Shown here in pieces: positions 1 through 11,333 of a stretch of DNA of 64,000 nucleotides. Source of the DNA: Erpetoichthys calabaricus (lineage: Eukaryota > Chordata > Cladistia > Polypteriformes > Polypteridae); the NCBI RefSeq assembly GCF_900747795.2, contig NC_041404.2:82408950-82472949 (forward strand), in the 5' to 3' direction. Under the pieces are notes generated by a model that saw nothing but the letters and a program-made list of their open reading frames with translations, did not search any database and was not told where the DNA came from. Numbering within the stretch: the first letter of the stretch is position 1; every line of letters begins with the position of its first letter. Both the position numbers and the translations under genes were made by a program.

Positions 1-807
1 ATTGTTCTGAAATGCCACATAAAATTGGATCCAGAATTAATAGAACATGAAGAAACAGTTATGTAATGTAAAAGATTACGTGCCAAATAAAAACCATGCA
101 CAGCAAATAAATGCTCTGTTTAGTTAACCAGGTTTGCATTTTAAACAAAGCATCCAAAGGTAGCATTAATAGCTTAATTAATTGCATTTTGTCTTTTTAA
201 TTTAATGTTTTGATTATGATTTTTGATAATGATTTGATTGCATTGTTTAAAATTATCTCTATCACAAATTCTTATGAAATGATTCATATTATTGTATACT
301 GTAATTGAAACAATTTATTATGTTTACTGATTAGTGACGATGCCTGGATAAGTTTCAGCCTCCGCAACCTTGAACTGAGAGTTAGTGTAACCATATTCCA
401 AATCAAAGGAGGTAAACATGAAACAAAGGAGTACAATTAACGTCCAGGGATAAATAAATAACAGAATTTAGTTAAGTAAATGTGGACCTTTAGGGAATGT
501 CCCTGTGTGTTTGTGCCTCAAGACTGAATTGGCATTTGTCAACGGTAATGCTGGAAGGCTGAAAAGGCAGGTTTTACAAGATGCATTACATTTAATTCAT
601 GATTGCGTAGTTAAGTACTTTTCAATGACCTCAGTGCTTTACAAGTGTCTAGACTTGTTTTAAAGATATTTGGAAAACAGATAGAGGGTCAGTATCAGCA
701 TTTGTATTTTAAGCTCTAGATTGTAAATGTGTTACCGACCTCAGGCCTAGGGGAACCTGGGCCAGGTACAAGTCACTGTTGCTACAGGGTGTAGCCACAG
801 CAATATG
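1..807. other. AT-rich intergenic DNA, no gene seen
   Basis: No open reading frame, RNA gene or repeat structure that I recognise. It is plain AT-rich sequence up to the target-site duplication of the MITE that begins at 816. Confidence 0.6.
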
Positions 808-815
808 GTGTAAAG

Positions 816-1613
816 CAGGGGTAGGTTAACGTCGGTCCTGGAGTGCCACAGTATGTGCAGGTTTTTGTTCCAACCCAGTTCCTTAACGAGAACTCAATTA
901 TTGCTGATGAAGCACATATTGCTTAAGTGACATTTTAATGCTTCATTTTAGTGGTCTCGCTTGTTAAGGTTCTCCAACCTTAATTGCTTATTTCAATCTT
1001 AAACTGCTGCATTCAGTGTTTTAATTGCTCCTTATTAGCAATAAGATGTAAAACAGGGGTAGGCAATGTCGGTCCTGGTGAGCCGCAGTGGCTACAGGTT
1101 TTCATTCAACCCAATTGCTTAATTAGAAACCAATCATTGCCAATCTCAGACCTTATTTAATTTTATGGCTTGTTAGTCTGTGCAATGTAAGGCTTTTATA
1201 TCGTAGATTTTTTTCCTTTCCAAGGATATCATCCAAATGATTTGAAGCCTAAAACAGATCATTTTCAGTCTGTCACATTTTTCTATTAAGTGTTTTATTA
1301 AATCAAACAGTACATGATGAACACACACAGATGTAATTGGAAAAAAGCTAGCTGGAGAACTGCTGGCTGCTTTGTCTTTTACATCTTATTGCTAATAAGC
1401 AGCAATTAAAACACTGAATGCAGCAGTTTCAGATTGAAATAAGCAATTAAGGTTGGAGAACCTTAACAAGCGAGACCACTAAAATGAAGCATTAAAATGT
1501 CACTTAAGCAATATGTGCTTCATCAGCAATAATTGAGTTCTCGTTAAGGAACTGGGTTGGAACAAAAACCTGCACATACTGTGGCACTCCAGGACCGACG
1601 TTGCCTACCCCTG
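816..1613. mobile_element. Composite hAT-type MITE with a duplicated inverted arm
   Basis: The ends are CAGGGGTAGG and CCTACCCCTG, flanked by the 8-bp direct repeat GTGTAAAG (808-815 and 1614-1621), as expected for a hAT insertion. The right 560 bp (1054-1613) has the same layout as the MITE at 7340-7898. The left 238 bp (816-1053) is almost a perfect reverse complement of the right arm (about 1376-1613). The element therefore has three terminus sequences (816, 1054, 1613). It carries no coding capacity, so a hAT transposase acting in trans is inferred. Confidence 0.85.
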
Positions 1614-2166
1614 GTGTAAAGCATGAAAGAAACAGACAGCAGTCCCGAGTCTCAGACCATATTTCTCTGTTCTCTTCTTTTTTCATTCTCCTTTTCCCAG
1701 AAATATATATATGCTTCAATTTCTGCATAGATCAACATGGTAATCAGTGAAAACAATGGTGCAAGCCAATTTCCTCTGCATAACAATTTACTTTGAGTAC
1801 TTGATTAGAAACCAATGTCCCCAGAACTCGTTAATTTTCCAAAGAAGCAGAAAAGTTCTGTATCCCCACATTGTGTGTAGATGAGATACTAAATCAAAGC
1901 AGTCTGACTATTCAAAGCAGGTGACTCTTTAGCAAGACAGGTGAATATTTATGTCCTGTAGATAGCCATCAGCAATAACCTGTAGCAGAATTTTCCAGAA
2001 ATTCTGCCTTTTCTTTAAAACACTGGTTTACAGCCCATTACACTAAGCAACACACCGAAATGTTATTTTCTTTAGAATACTGAATTCTAGCCCATTACAT
2101 ATGCTCATCTAACAAAAAGTGAGTCACCCCTGGTTAAATATTATCTAATAGCACATACCTCCTGTG

Positions 2167-2406
2167 TTAAGAATGAAGAGCAGATGCAATTCCTTGTGGC
2201 TTGAACATCACAAGTTTGGAGATGTAGGCAACATCAATTTTTATCCTTTCTTCCAGCACCAAATCCCACAGTTGGTCAGATGGTTCCACCAGCATTTCAC
2301 TCATTGCTCCAAATAGTCCAGCAGCTCTTCTAAGTGGATTTTGTAGTTCAGTTGAGATGCGAGAATGCTTCAGAATGTTCTTCATGTCAGTCTCACAGTT
2401 CAAGCT
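2167..2406 (-). other. Unassigned open frame, possible exon or retrocopy scrap
   Basis: Reading from about 2406 down to a stop at 2167, the minus strand has an open frame of about 79 residues rich in charged and hydrophobic residues (contains EPSDQLWDLVLEERIKIDV). It is not low-complexity and reads like real protein. A CAG acceptor-like triplet lies just upstream on the minus strand, and a donor-like GAG|GTATGT follows the stop. That could mean a terminal exon, an exon of a non-coding transcript, or chance. I do not recognise the family and give no function. Confidence 0.25.
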
Positions 2407-2516
2407 CTGTGCTTGTAATAATTATCATCTTGGAAGACTAGGATGGCTGCGCTGGAAATTCTGTACCCTGGAAATAAAACACAAAAGGTAACCCAGTTTG
2501 TTACAACACTGAGGTT

Positions 2517-2562
2517 TGTAAGTAATCAACAAAAGCTGAGACACCTGTACAAATTGTTTGCT
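2517..2562. repeat. Short scrap resembling the Tc1-like element at 37-38 kb
   Basis: The segment containing AAGTAATCAACAAAAGCTGA closely matches 37665-37710 inside the Tc1-like element there. No termini are present, so this is a small remnant at most. Confidence 0.4.
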
Positions 2563-4615
2563 GTCACCATGTGTGACACACAATGTCAGTCCCAATCTGT
2601 GAGCAGAGTCTTTCATTCACAGTTCTGGCAACAGTTAGTGGTTGACTGCAATGTACATCACTGCTGAAAGACCCATTGGACTCACCCGCAAAGTCGACAA
2701 CTTCCTGTACAATATTCCCTTTGGCACAGCCAAACACAATAACCCCTTTCTGCCAATTATTCACGTATGTGGTGCAACCTATTTTTCCTGGACAGAACCA
2801 AACACACTCAGCACACCACTCCTTCTTGTCACTCTAAGAACACCGTAGCACATGAAACAACTACTTATAGGATGGCATTCAAACTGTGATGCCCTCGGTT
2901 ACTGTTTGAAGAATTTGTCACCTCTTACATGGGCTGTGACTAATTCTTTGTCTTGCTAGCTTATAAAGCATTGGTGTCAAGCAACTTCTGGAAATTTTTT
3001 CCAGTCAGTTTACCTTATTTACCCATCTGTTTGATTATGGATGTGCATTTTATTATGGATCGATGTCCATTCAGGGTTGGTTCCTGCCTAGTGTCTAAAG
3101 CTGTTAGGACAGTCAATAGAATGGGTGATTCTAATGATCATCTTCATTGAGTGAGCTAAACTATTGGCGAAGTTGCTCTTTTACTGAAAGTTGGCAGATT
3201 TTTGCAGTGCCTAATATTTCTTTTATGTCAAACAACTTTACATCCATATACCAAAAAAATGGGTTTTATTAGGGTGTCTACAGGCCCAGAACTACAGACA
3301 AAGTGAAATGCCAGCATACCTAATAAGGTGTAATAAAATATCAAACCAACACATGGAATTCACATTTTAAGACCATTTGAAGAGTATGAGAAAGGACAAC
3401 TAGAAAACTGCACGTACCTTGTTTTTTTGTTTGGAAAATAAGGAGTTCATGTTCAAGGTAATGAAAATCTATTGTGACAGCTTTAGTGAATTATATAGTG
3501 TCCACATATAGAATAATTTCATGAGAGGGTTGAGCATTTTGTGATTGTGTTATGGCTGCTTGTAGATAATCCTAAATAAGTAATAAAGAGATGGTGAGGG
3601 AGTGGCAACAAGTCAGATCTAGAAAACCAGGCTGGCCACAAAGGGTGCAAACATTGTGGAAACAAATCAGTACCAAAAATAAGGATGCCCGCAATTCAGA
3701 AAATAACCATTTTTTAAGATCTACCCAGCTAAACACAAGGTAGCACAAACTGAAATTTGGTTCAGTAAAAAGAACAATGCAGTGTCACAGATAAACATGA
3801 CCTCTGACATAGAGGTGGAAAAATGGGTTCAAAGAAGGCAATGAAGTTCAAACTGAATTTGGGCGGTTGAGTTAAAGTCATTCCTTTTAAACTGGATTAA
3901 ATAGTTTCAACAGAGCTGTCACATCTCCTCCTCTTGGGTTGTAGTGGTATGCTGCTGGTTGTTAAAGCTGTGTCCATATGAAAATGCAATTTTAAAGATA
4001 TAAATGCCTATTCCACCAATGCTAAAGCAGTGCTTCATGACTTAACTCCTAAAATTGCAGTAGCATTCCACATCAGTGTCATGGAGGTCAGATTAGCATG
4101 CTGAGACATCAAGAACAGGGTGGCACTCTGCTAAAGTAATTTTAAATGAATGTTTGGATGCTAACGTTACTCCATGTATCTTTTAGAGTCATCTTAGCTG
4201 AAGAAGGGTTCAAGTATAAATGTATGAGATGAAGTTACATCAGATTGCTTATTTTGTTTTATGAAAGAAAACATGCCATTCCTAGAAGAGTTAAATGCAA
4301 CAAGCCACTGAGGTCAGTTACTATGGACATTTTTTCTTCAAATGGTTCTAGGCCTCGTAAAGTAAATGTCATAATTTTCACCATCATAGAGTAAAATGCT
4401 ATGTTGCAGTAGAGGCTCAGCACTATTTATTTGGAATGCTCTGCATAAGAACTGGTTGCAAGAGTAGTAGTACTACTCAGTTTTTCCTACTTTTAAAATC
4501 TTTTTTTTAGTTTACTTTTTATTTAGTTTTTAATTCTATTTTTAGTTTTTACTTCATTCTAGTGTTTCACCATTTTCTAGTTTAAGTTTTTATTTAGTTT
4601 TTCATCAGTTAACTT

Positions 4616-4944
4616 GGGTGACGCAGTGGTAGCACTAATGCCTCACAGTAAAGAGGCTGAGGTTCACGTCCTGGGTCCTCCCTAAGTGGAGTTTCTATGT
4701 TCTGCCCATGTCTGTGGGTTTCCTTTGGGTGCTCCGGTTTCTTCCCACTGTCCAGAGACATGCAGGTAAGATGAATTGGTGATGCTAATTGGCCTTAGTG
4801 TGTGTTTAGTGTGTGTGCGATTGCCCTGCAATAGTCTGGCACCTTGTCCAGGATTTATTCCTGCCATGTGCCCTTGTCTAGCTGCGATAGGCTCCAGCCC
4901 CCAGCTACCCTGGTCTGGATTAAGTGGTTTAAATAATGATGTGA
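4616..4944 (+). repeat. tRNA-headed SINE with conserved central domain
   Basis: The head resembles a tRNA promoter (GACGCAGTGGTAGCA as box A, GGTTCACGTCC as box B). The central region (GGTGCTCCGGTTTCTTCCC, then GACATGCAGGTAAGATG) is shared with the SINEs at 33465, 34986, 56103, 63422 and 63739. Flanking repeats CAGTTAACTT (4606-4615) and CAATTAACTT (4945-4954) look like a target-site duplication with one mismatch. Its divergence from the other copies makes it one of the older ones. It is of the type found widely in fish (V-SINE/Mermaid-like). Confidence 0.8.
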
Positions 4945-5309
4945 CAATTAACTTTTAGTTTTTGTTACATTTTATTATTCTGTTTTGTTCCCCAAAAATA
5001 TTTCCATAAAAATGTCCACACGGACACAGTTTTGCAAGTCTAAAAACACAGCTTTATTTATAGTTGTCAGATTGTATATAATTCATGTTGTACCTATCTC
5101 ATTAATCCATACAATTTTACTGTCTGCAACAAAATCCCATTTTTTTCCTCATAAGGTCACAGTTCAAGGCTCACAATATAAACAAAAATGCAAGAACTAA
5201 ATAACAAGTGTAACCTTATAACCTGCAATAAGTTTAAGCAAATGCTTATTAATTTCAAAAACACTTTTTGTGATTCCCATTGTGAGCAGTATGGTCACTA
5301 CACACATTC

Positions 5310-5690
5310 AGGTCCATAAGTATTTGGACAGTGGCACAATTTTCATAATTTTGACTCTGTATACCATTACAGTGGATTTGAAACAAAGCAATCAAGATGT
5401 GACTGAAGTGTAGACTTTCAGCTTTAATTCAAGGGGTTTACCAAAAATATTATATGAGCTGTTTCAAAAAGACAGACATTTTTATACATGGTCCCCCTAT
5501 TTTCAGGGGCTAAAAAGTATTGGACAAGCAAACAAAATCATAAATATAATGTTAATTTGCAATATTCCTTGTGTAGTGTATTTCTACAAGCATATTCACA
5601 TCAAATAAATTTCATCTGTTTTGGCAGCAGCTCAGATTTTTCACTTAATAAGCAACATGCAAAACCTGGGGGAGCTCCCCATGAGCCTAA
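5310..5690. mobile_element. Terminal part of a Tc1/mariner-type DNA element
   Basis: The opening CAGGTCCATAAGTATTTGGA, the following ATGGATTTGAAAC-like block and the AAGTATTGGACAAG block match, from memory, the end of a DNA element common in fish genomes. No transposase frame and no opposite terminus are visible. The match is by eye, so the superfamily is tentative. Confidence 0.5.
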
Positions 5691-5714
5691 ACTTCGTGGA
5701 TGAAATTTAACAGC

Positions 5715-6775
5715 ACATGTAGGTCAGGTCAGGTTGGGGAGCATGCACTGGCACAGTGTGTTGCCGCACCCACCCCAAGACAAAACTGTTTGGGATCCTG
5801 GTTGGCAACCCCCCAGGCAGACACGCAGTCCAGTCCCACCCCCTGGAAATGACCGTCTATCTGCCGTAGCCAGGTGTTGCGTGGGCATCACCTTGGCCTG
5901 GTCCAGCTGCCCAGGTCCTCAACAATGCCAGTCAGATCACTCTCTGGGAATCACACCACATGGCCCTAGTGCCGTAACTGATACTCCCTCACAATGCAGG
6001 TAATGTGCCTCATTCGAGACTCCGTGAGCAACTGCTCATTTGATACAAAATCAAACCAGCGGTACCCAAGGATTCTCTGAAGAGACACAGTACTGAAGGA
6101 GTCCAGTCTTCATCTTTGGTCACTGGATAGCGTCCATGTCTTGTAACCATATAGCAAAATAGGAAGCACTAGGACTCTAAAGACTTGGACCTTCGTTCTT
6201 TTACAAAGATATTGGGAGTGCCACACACCCCTTACCAGCATCCTCATGACCACCCATGCTCTCCCAATCCATCTACTGACTTGATAGGAAGAGTCACCAG
6301 AGACATGAATGTCGCTGACGAGGTAAGTACACCTCGACAAGGTCGACACTCTCTTTGCCCAAGAGGTCATTAAAGGCCTGGATCTTTTTACCCAGGACAC
6401 TTGCAAGCCCACACACTCAAGACTCCTTGCTCAGTCTCTCGAGAGCCCCAATCAGAGCCTCCATTAACTCAGCAAAGTCAAGATCAGTGAATCTTCACTA
6501 ACAGATGCCCCACAGCCGCTGGACCCCATAACCCTGCCCAACACCCAGTCCATGGAAGCATTAAACAGAGTAGGAGCAACAAACTCCAGAATCAACTGGG
6601 AAAAATGCAGAGGTTCTGTTTCTACTCTGCACAGGACTCTCAGTACCAGCATACAGGTCAGCCATGATACTCAGCAAGTTTGGGGGGTTCTCCCGAAGTC
6701 TCAGGATGTCCCACAGGGCAGCTCGATCAACTGAGTCCAATGCTTTACAAAAATTGACAACGGCTGCAAAGAAAC
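5715..6775 (-). mobile_element. RTE-like LINE, 5'-truncated 3' part
   Basis: Frames on the minus strand encode reverse-transcriptase pieces: a KALDSVDRAALW-like segment (about 6740), then APTLFNASMDWVLGR (about 6580), then WIGRAWVVMRM and LPILLYGYKTWTL near the 3' end (about 6130-6290). The order matches the fingers, palm and thumb-to-tail regions of APE-type LINEs of the RTE group. Frames are broken repeatedly. The 3' end (GGTCAGGTTGGGGAGCATG, about 5727) is the same as in the copy at 28621-29430, so the two belong to one family. Confidence 0.75.
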
Positions 6776-7331
6776 TTTGCCAATATAGGAATAAATAGAA
6801 TTTGACAATTGAGAGTGCTTAATGCCACACTTTCAATATCCAGCTAGAAAACAAGACCTGTAGTCCATGACAGAGAAGAGTTTATTGTGGCAACAAACTT
6901 TCACAGGGTGTACACCAGTAATTCAGGTAGGGACCCAAAGAAAATTTTTAAAAATTGACACATCATAGATATTGTTGCACATTAATGTTAGCCACCTGGT
7001 AACAGCTGTGACATTACATTTTGACATAGAAAGCTGTCTGAGGACAATTTTGACTCACTTACTTACTACCCTCGAACACTAACTCATGTTTGATAAATAA
7101 TTTAATCTAGACAGGCCATGAAAAGTTGGACTGCATCATCTTTGTAGACTACTGCAGGTGAATTTTTAACTGAGCAGAGTCCCCAAATGCATCAAAACAG
7201 TTGGCAGTTTTTGCCAGTGATTAATTGTACATACTGCTATAGGAGTCCACATTATTAAATGTGGATGTGTTTGTGTGAGGTTTAAATATTGAATATTGAA
7301 TCTTCTAAACACCTCTCCTGTGTCTTCTTTG
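6776..7331. other. Intergenic DNA, nothing recognised
   Basis: AT-rich sequence between the LINE fragment and the MITE, with no frame, repeat or RNA gene that I can name. Confidence 0.5.
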
Positions 7332-7339
7332 GACTAATG

Positions 7340-7898
7340 CAGGGGTGGGCAAAGTCATTCCTGGAGGGCCGCAGTGGCCGCGGGTTTTTGTTCCAACCCA
7401 GTTGCTTAATTAGAAAACAATCCTTGCCAATAATTACATTTCATGGCTTGTTAATGCTTTAACTCTGCTATGTCAAGTCATTCTCATATCCTAGATTCTT
7501 TTTCCAATCTAAGGATATCATCCAAATACTTTGAAGTGTAAAACCGATGGGTAATTCTCAGTCCTTCACTTGTTTCTCTTCTCTTTCCTTCCAAGTATTT
7601 AATTAAACCAAATAGTGCACAATAAATACACACAGGTGTAAAGGGTAACAAGCAAAATGGATAACTGCTGGTTTCTTTTGTCATTTGGATCTTATTGCCA
7701 ATAAGGAGTAATTAAAAACCGAGAATGCAGCTGTTTAAGACTTAAATATGCAATAAGGGTTCAAAATCTTAATGAGGGAGATAACTAAAATGAAGCAGAA
7801 GGGTTTCTAGAGCAATAAGTGCTTCTTATTAAGCAATTGGGTTGGAACAAAAACCTGCAGCCTCTGCGGCCCTCTAAGAATGACTTTGCCCACCCCTG
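7340..7898. mobile_element. hAT-type MITE, 559 bp
   Basis: Terminal inverted repeats CAGGGGTGGGCAAAGTCATTC (left) and the reverse complement at the right end (AATGACTTTGCCCACCCCTG). They are flanked by the exact 8-bp duplication GACTAATG (7332-7339 and 7899-7906). There is no coding capacity. Its internal sequence matches the right 560 bp of the composite MITE at 816-1613, giving two copies of one non-autonomous family. The clean duplication shows a direct transposition. Confidence 0.9.
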
Positions 7899-7906
7899 GA
7901 CTAATG

Positions 7907-9395
7907 TACAGTTTCTAGATAATAAAAAAGATTAACCCATCAAAAAGATATGACAGAGTATTGTTTCTTCTGCTTCACTGAGACATAACCAACTCCAGGC
8001 ACATGAGATTCCTAGGATTCGCCTGATGTATTCTAGATCAATTGCATGTTTCACACAGATTCACTCAATAAGAGAAAAGTAGATGTACTGTATATTTTTT
8101 CCGAAAAACAATTGGGTATTTATAAGTTAAAACCATGTGACACTGCGGTCTCAGGTGACAGTATACTGTACTTACTTTTATCTACCAAGGGAATTTTTAC
8201 CAGTCATACTGAGAAAGATTTATATTCTAACTTAGACAGCCACCAAGGAGAATTTGAATGGATTATGCAACTACTGTATTATCAACAATTAAAAAACTGT
8301 TTATCCCAACATGTTCTTTATTGCTCCCAGAGACACCATGAAACCAAATTCACACATTGCCCAGAATATCTTAGCACAGTGTCATCTATTCCAACAAGAT
8401 TGTTAACATTTCTCACCATTGCTACACCAATATCAAGGATGTTTACCATGTGATGTATCATACATTTTTTGTCCAATCAGACTATATGCTGTGTTCCCTG
8501 TTCTTGTTTACAAATAAGCTGAAACAGGAGATGCTAGTGATCAGAACAATTTAAGGTTGCATTCTGAAAACAAATTTGTGATTTAAGAACTGTTGTAGGT
8601 TTGTGGATGGGACAGTGTTCAAAGTCTCCTCACCTAGCCTCAATGTGTACACAAATGTTGTTACAGATATTATCTAAAAATGCACACATACTTTAAATAT
8701 ACTGTACACTTAGAGTAATTTTATTTAATGCACGATTTGCATTCATTGATGAACATCTGACCCAGACAACTGAAATCTGGCAATATGGATCTATGACACA
8801 CTTGTGATCAGGGTGCCCAGTCAGATGCTGATGATTCTGTACTCTTTGTTGCAGTGGCTGGTGTGAAGGCAATAGTCATCTCACTAATCCTCAGGTGTGG
8901 ACCGTGTCTCTGGCTGTGTCATCAAAGCCTGTGCAGGCTAGCCAGCTGCTGTCTTCATGGACATCTTTGACATTTCTGCAGTCCCCTGTTTTTCCTAACA
9001 TAAAGAAAACCACAATCATTTCTGTGCCTATGACTACCACGTAGTTGTACTCAATTATAATAACCTGCTTTAAGAGGTTGGTGATTTCATACATTAACTC
9101 CAGCATCACTATTTGTTTATACCCTGTCCAGTTCACTTATCAGCTTAAAATTCAACTGAGGAAGAAATTAGCATTGTTCTGCATTTTTTTTTTAAACAAT
9201 ATAAAATAATAACGTACAGTATTAATTTTCATAGACTATACTTCATCAATGTTATTCTTCCAAGTGAGTCACTAACTTCAGTTATTTGGGACTTGGAATG
9301 AATCTCTGTATTTTAAAATTTCTGACAAGAATACCCCAGTCTATGAAATTTGGCAGCAAAATTAGTTGTAACAATAACCTCATTTTCATCATTGG
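7907..9395. other. Intergenic DNA, no gene recognised
   Basis: Contains a 135-codon open frame on the plus strand (8046-8453), but its composition gives no domain, and I see no promoter or splice context for a gene. I treat it as chance. Confidence 0.45.
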
Positions 9396-9735
9396 AAAAA
9401 CTTAGGATCTCATTGCCAAATTCCAGAAACCGGAATCAATGGGAGCATTATAAAAACAGTCAGCAGTGTCAAATTTTTGGGCACACTTATCAATAACAAT
9501 CTAACTTTCAGTAACCAAGAAGGCCTGCGAGTGCCTCAAGTAATTTGAGTATTTTGCTTTTATAATAAATATAGGTTTACTTAGCATTTCTATCAACTCT
9601 GGTAAGGCAGTATTTAAATACGTTGAGCATGATTGAAACAGCACATGCTTGGAATACAGAAAAACTATCAAGAACATTTACAAAGGTAATATAATCAGGC
9701 AATGAAATAACCTGAATCTTTTTTTTTCCTTGCTT
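9395..9735 (+). mobile_element. Decayed LINE fragment (RT C-terminal side)
   Basis: The plus-strand reading GSIIKTVSSVKFLGTLINNN matches the region after the RT active site in L2/Rex1-type LINEs (compare [17 protein letters not shown] at about 20720-20780 in this window). The following sequence keeps scraps of the next conserved block but is full of stops. It is an old, short remnant. Confidence 0.5.
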
Positions 9736-9871
9736 GCCCTCTGACTACCAGTCTGAGAGTTTAAAACATTGCACCTTCAGATTTAAAAATAGCATTTTTC
9801 TCTTAAGGGATGAGGCTTTTGAATGACCCTGTTCTGTGGTAAACAATACACTGTAACTTTGCAAGTGTATA

Positions 9872-9873
9872 TA

Positions 9874-9909
<36 letters not shown>
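9872..9909. repeat. (TA)n microsatellite
   Basis: An almost pure TA run lies directly beside the solo LTR that begins at 9914. Confidence 0.9.
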
Positions 9910-9912
<3 letters not shown>

Positions 9913-9913
9913 C

Positions 9914-10484
9914 TGTACATAGTATGAAAGTAGACGCAGTATAGCGCCCAACCCGGCACAAACTACACCAGAGGCACATGTAAAATGACTTAAGACTTTT
10001 ATTTTCTTCACCTGTGGGGCACGTCTTCCCCATGAACCCCACAGGCAATACACAGTCCCAGAAGCACTTTATCAAACCACAAATACACTCCTGTTTGGCA
10101 CCACCACTCCTCCCTGGCAACCTCGTCCTCTTCCTCCCGATTCTGGCCCCGAGTGGTGGTTACCGGCCCTTTTTATAGCCCATCAGGAAGTGCTCCAGGT
10201 GCTTGATCACCTGCTTCTGATTGCAATTCTGGGCAGGGCTGTAGAGTTGTCCAGGCCGGCTCAGGGACCCATGCAGCACCCCCTGGCAGCCACCCCAGAT
10301 CCCAACAGGGCTGTGGAGAACTCCATCTCCCATGGAGCCCTGTGGGAAATTGAGGCACCATCCTCAGCCAGGGAGGCTGCCACCAAGCGTCCCAGGGGAG
10401 GTATTGAGCAGTCCATGATTGCTCCCCCGGAACATGTGTAGAAGGGGCATCCCGGCCAGGCATGGGACCCGGCCACCCACCACA
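9914..10484 (-). mobile_element. Solo LTR (fossil)
   Basis: A 571-bp unit starting TG and ending CA, flanked by the 4-bp duplication ATAC (9910-9913 and 10485-10488). On the minus strand it has a TATAAAAAGG box (about 10170) and an AATAAAAG signal (about 10005), so it reads as an LTR in minus orientation. No internal region is attached. It sits at the tip of the Tc1-like element that begins at 10488. It resembles the solo LTRs at 13546, 26230 and 43756 in layout, and is a remnant left by recombination between two LTRs. Confidence 0.8.
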
Positions 10485-10487
10485 ATA

Positions 10488-11160
10488 CACATTTCTCCAA
10501 AAAATAACGGAACACTTAAATCATACATTGTATCTTGATAAATGAAATATTCAACTGGAAAATTTTTACTGAGTAATACTGTGTAATATGTTGAGAACAT
10601 AATTATGTAACAGTGGTCAATGGAAACCAAAATCAGCAATCCACTGATGGCTGGATTCAACATCACACCGAAAATAAAAGTCAAAAATGGAAATTACATG
10701 CTGATCCAACTTGAGAAAATTTCATCACAGCAACTCATAATGTGACTCTGTAGTATGTATGGCCCCCACATACCTGTATGAACTCCTGACAACGTCTGGG
10801 TGTGCTCCTAATGAGACAGCAGATGGTGTCCTGAGGGATCTTCTCCAAGACCTGGATCAGGGCATCAGTTTATGATCCTGGAAGTGTCTGTGGTGCTAAT
10901 TGGTGGCGTTGGATACACCAATACATAAGGTCCCAGAGGTTCTTAATGTGATTCAGGTCTAAGGAACGTGCAGGCTAGTCAATGGCATCAATGTCTTTGT
11001 CATCCAGGAACTGCCTACACATGAGGCCAGGCATTGTCCTGTACCAGGAGGAATCCAGGGCTCACTAAACCAGTGTAATTTCTGACACTGGCTCTGAAGA
11101 TTTCATCCCGGTACTTAAACAGCTGTCAGGGTACTGTTGCCTAGCATGTGGAGGTGCTAG
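10488..11160 (-). mobile_element. Tc1-like element, decayed (same family as 57865-59442)
   Basis: The left end reads TACACATTTCTCCAAAAAAT then GGAACACTT, a degenerate form of the terminal repeat of the copy at 57865. The block from about 10755 (GTATGGCCCCCACATACCTG) matches 58132 onward closely, followed by the reverse complement of a DDE transposase region (CATGAGGCCAGGCATTGTCC, about 11020). The right half is missing, replaced by a fragment of a different Tc1 family at 11170. Several stops and shifts. Confidence 0.75.
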
Positions 11161-11169
11161 GAACTTCTT

Positions 11170-11333
11170 CCAATTTGCAAAAACCTCAAGTAAACTTTTT
11201 TCACATTGTCATTATGGGGTGTTGTGTGTAGAATTCTGAGGGAAAAAATGAATTTAATCCATTTTGGAATAAGGCTGTAACATAACAAAATGTGGAAAAA
11301 GTGATGCGCTGTGAATACTTTCCGGATGCACTG
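11170..11333. mobile_element. Terminal fragment of a second Tc1-like family
   Basis: Nearly identical to the right end of the element at 31693-33293 (compare 33130-33293), including the terminal TTCCGGATGCACTG followed by TA. Only the last ~165 bp are present. Confidence 0.9.

Larger units (their letters stand above)
1622..4605. other. Mostly unassigned intergenic DNA
   Basis: About 3 kb with no recognised gene. It holds a minus-strand open frame of unknown nature (2167-2403) and a short stretch resembling part of the Tc1-like element at 37.2-38.5 kb. The rest looks like unique AT-rich sequence. Confidence 0.5.

Noticed and set aside
8046-8453. 135-codon open frame on the plus strand
   Set aside because: No domain, no splice or promoter context and ordinary AT-rich composition. 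Probably chance.
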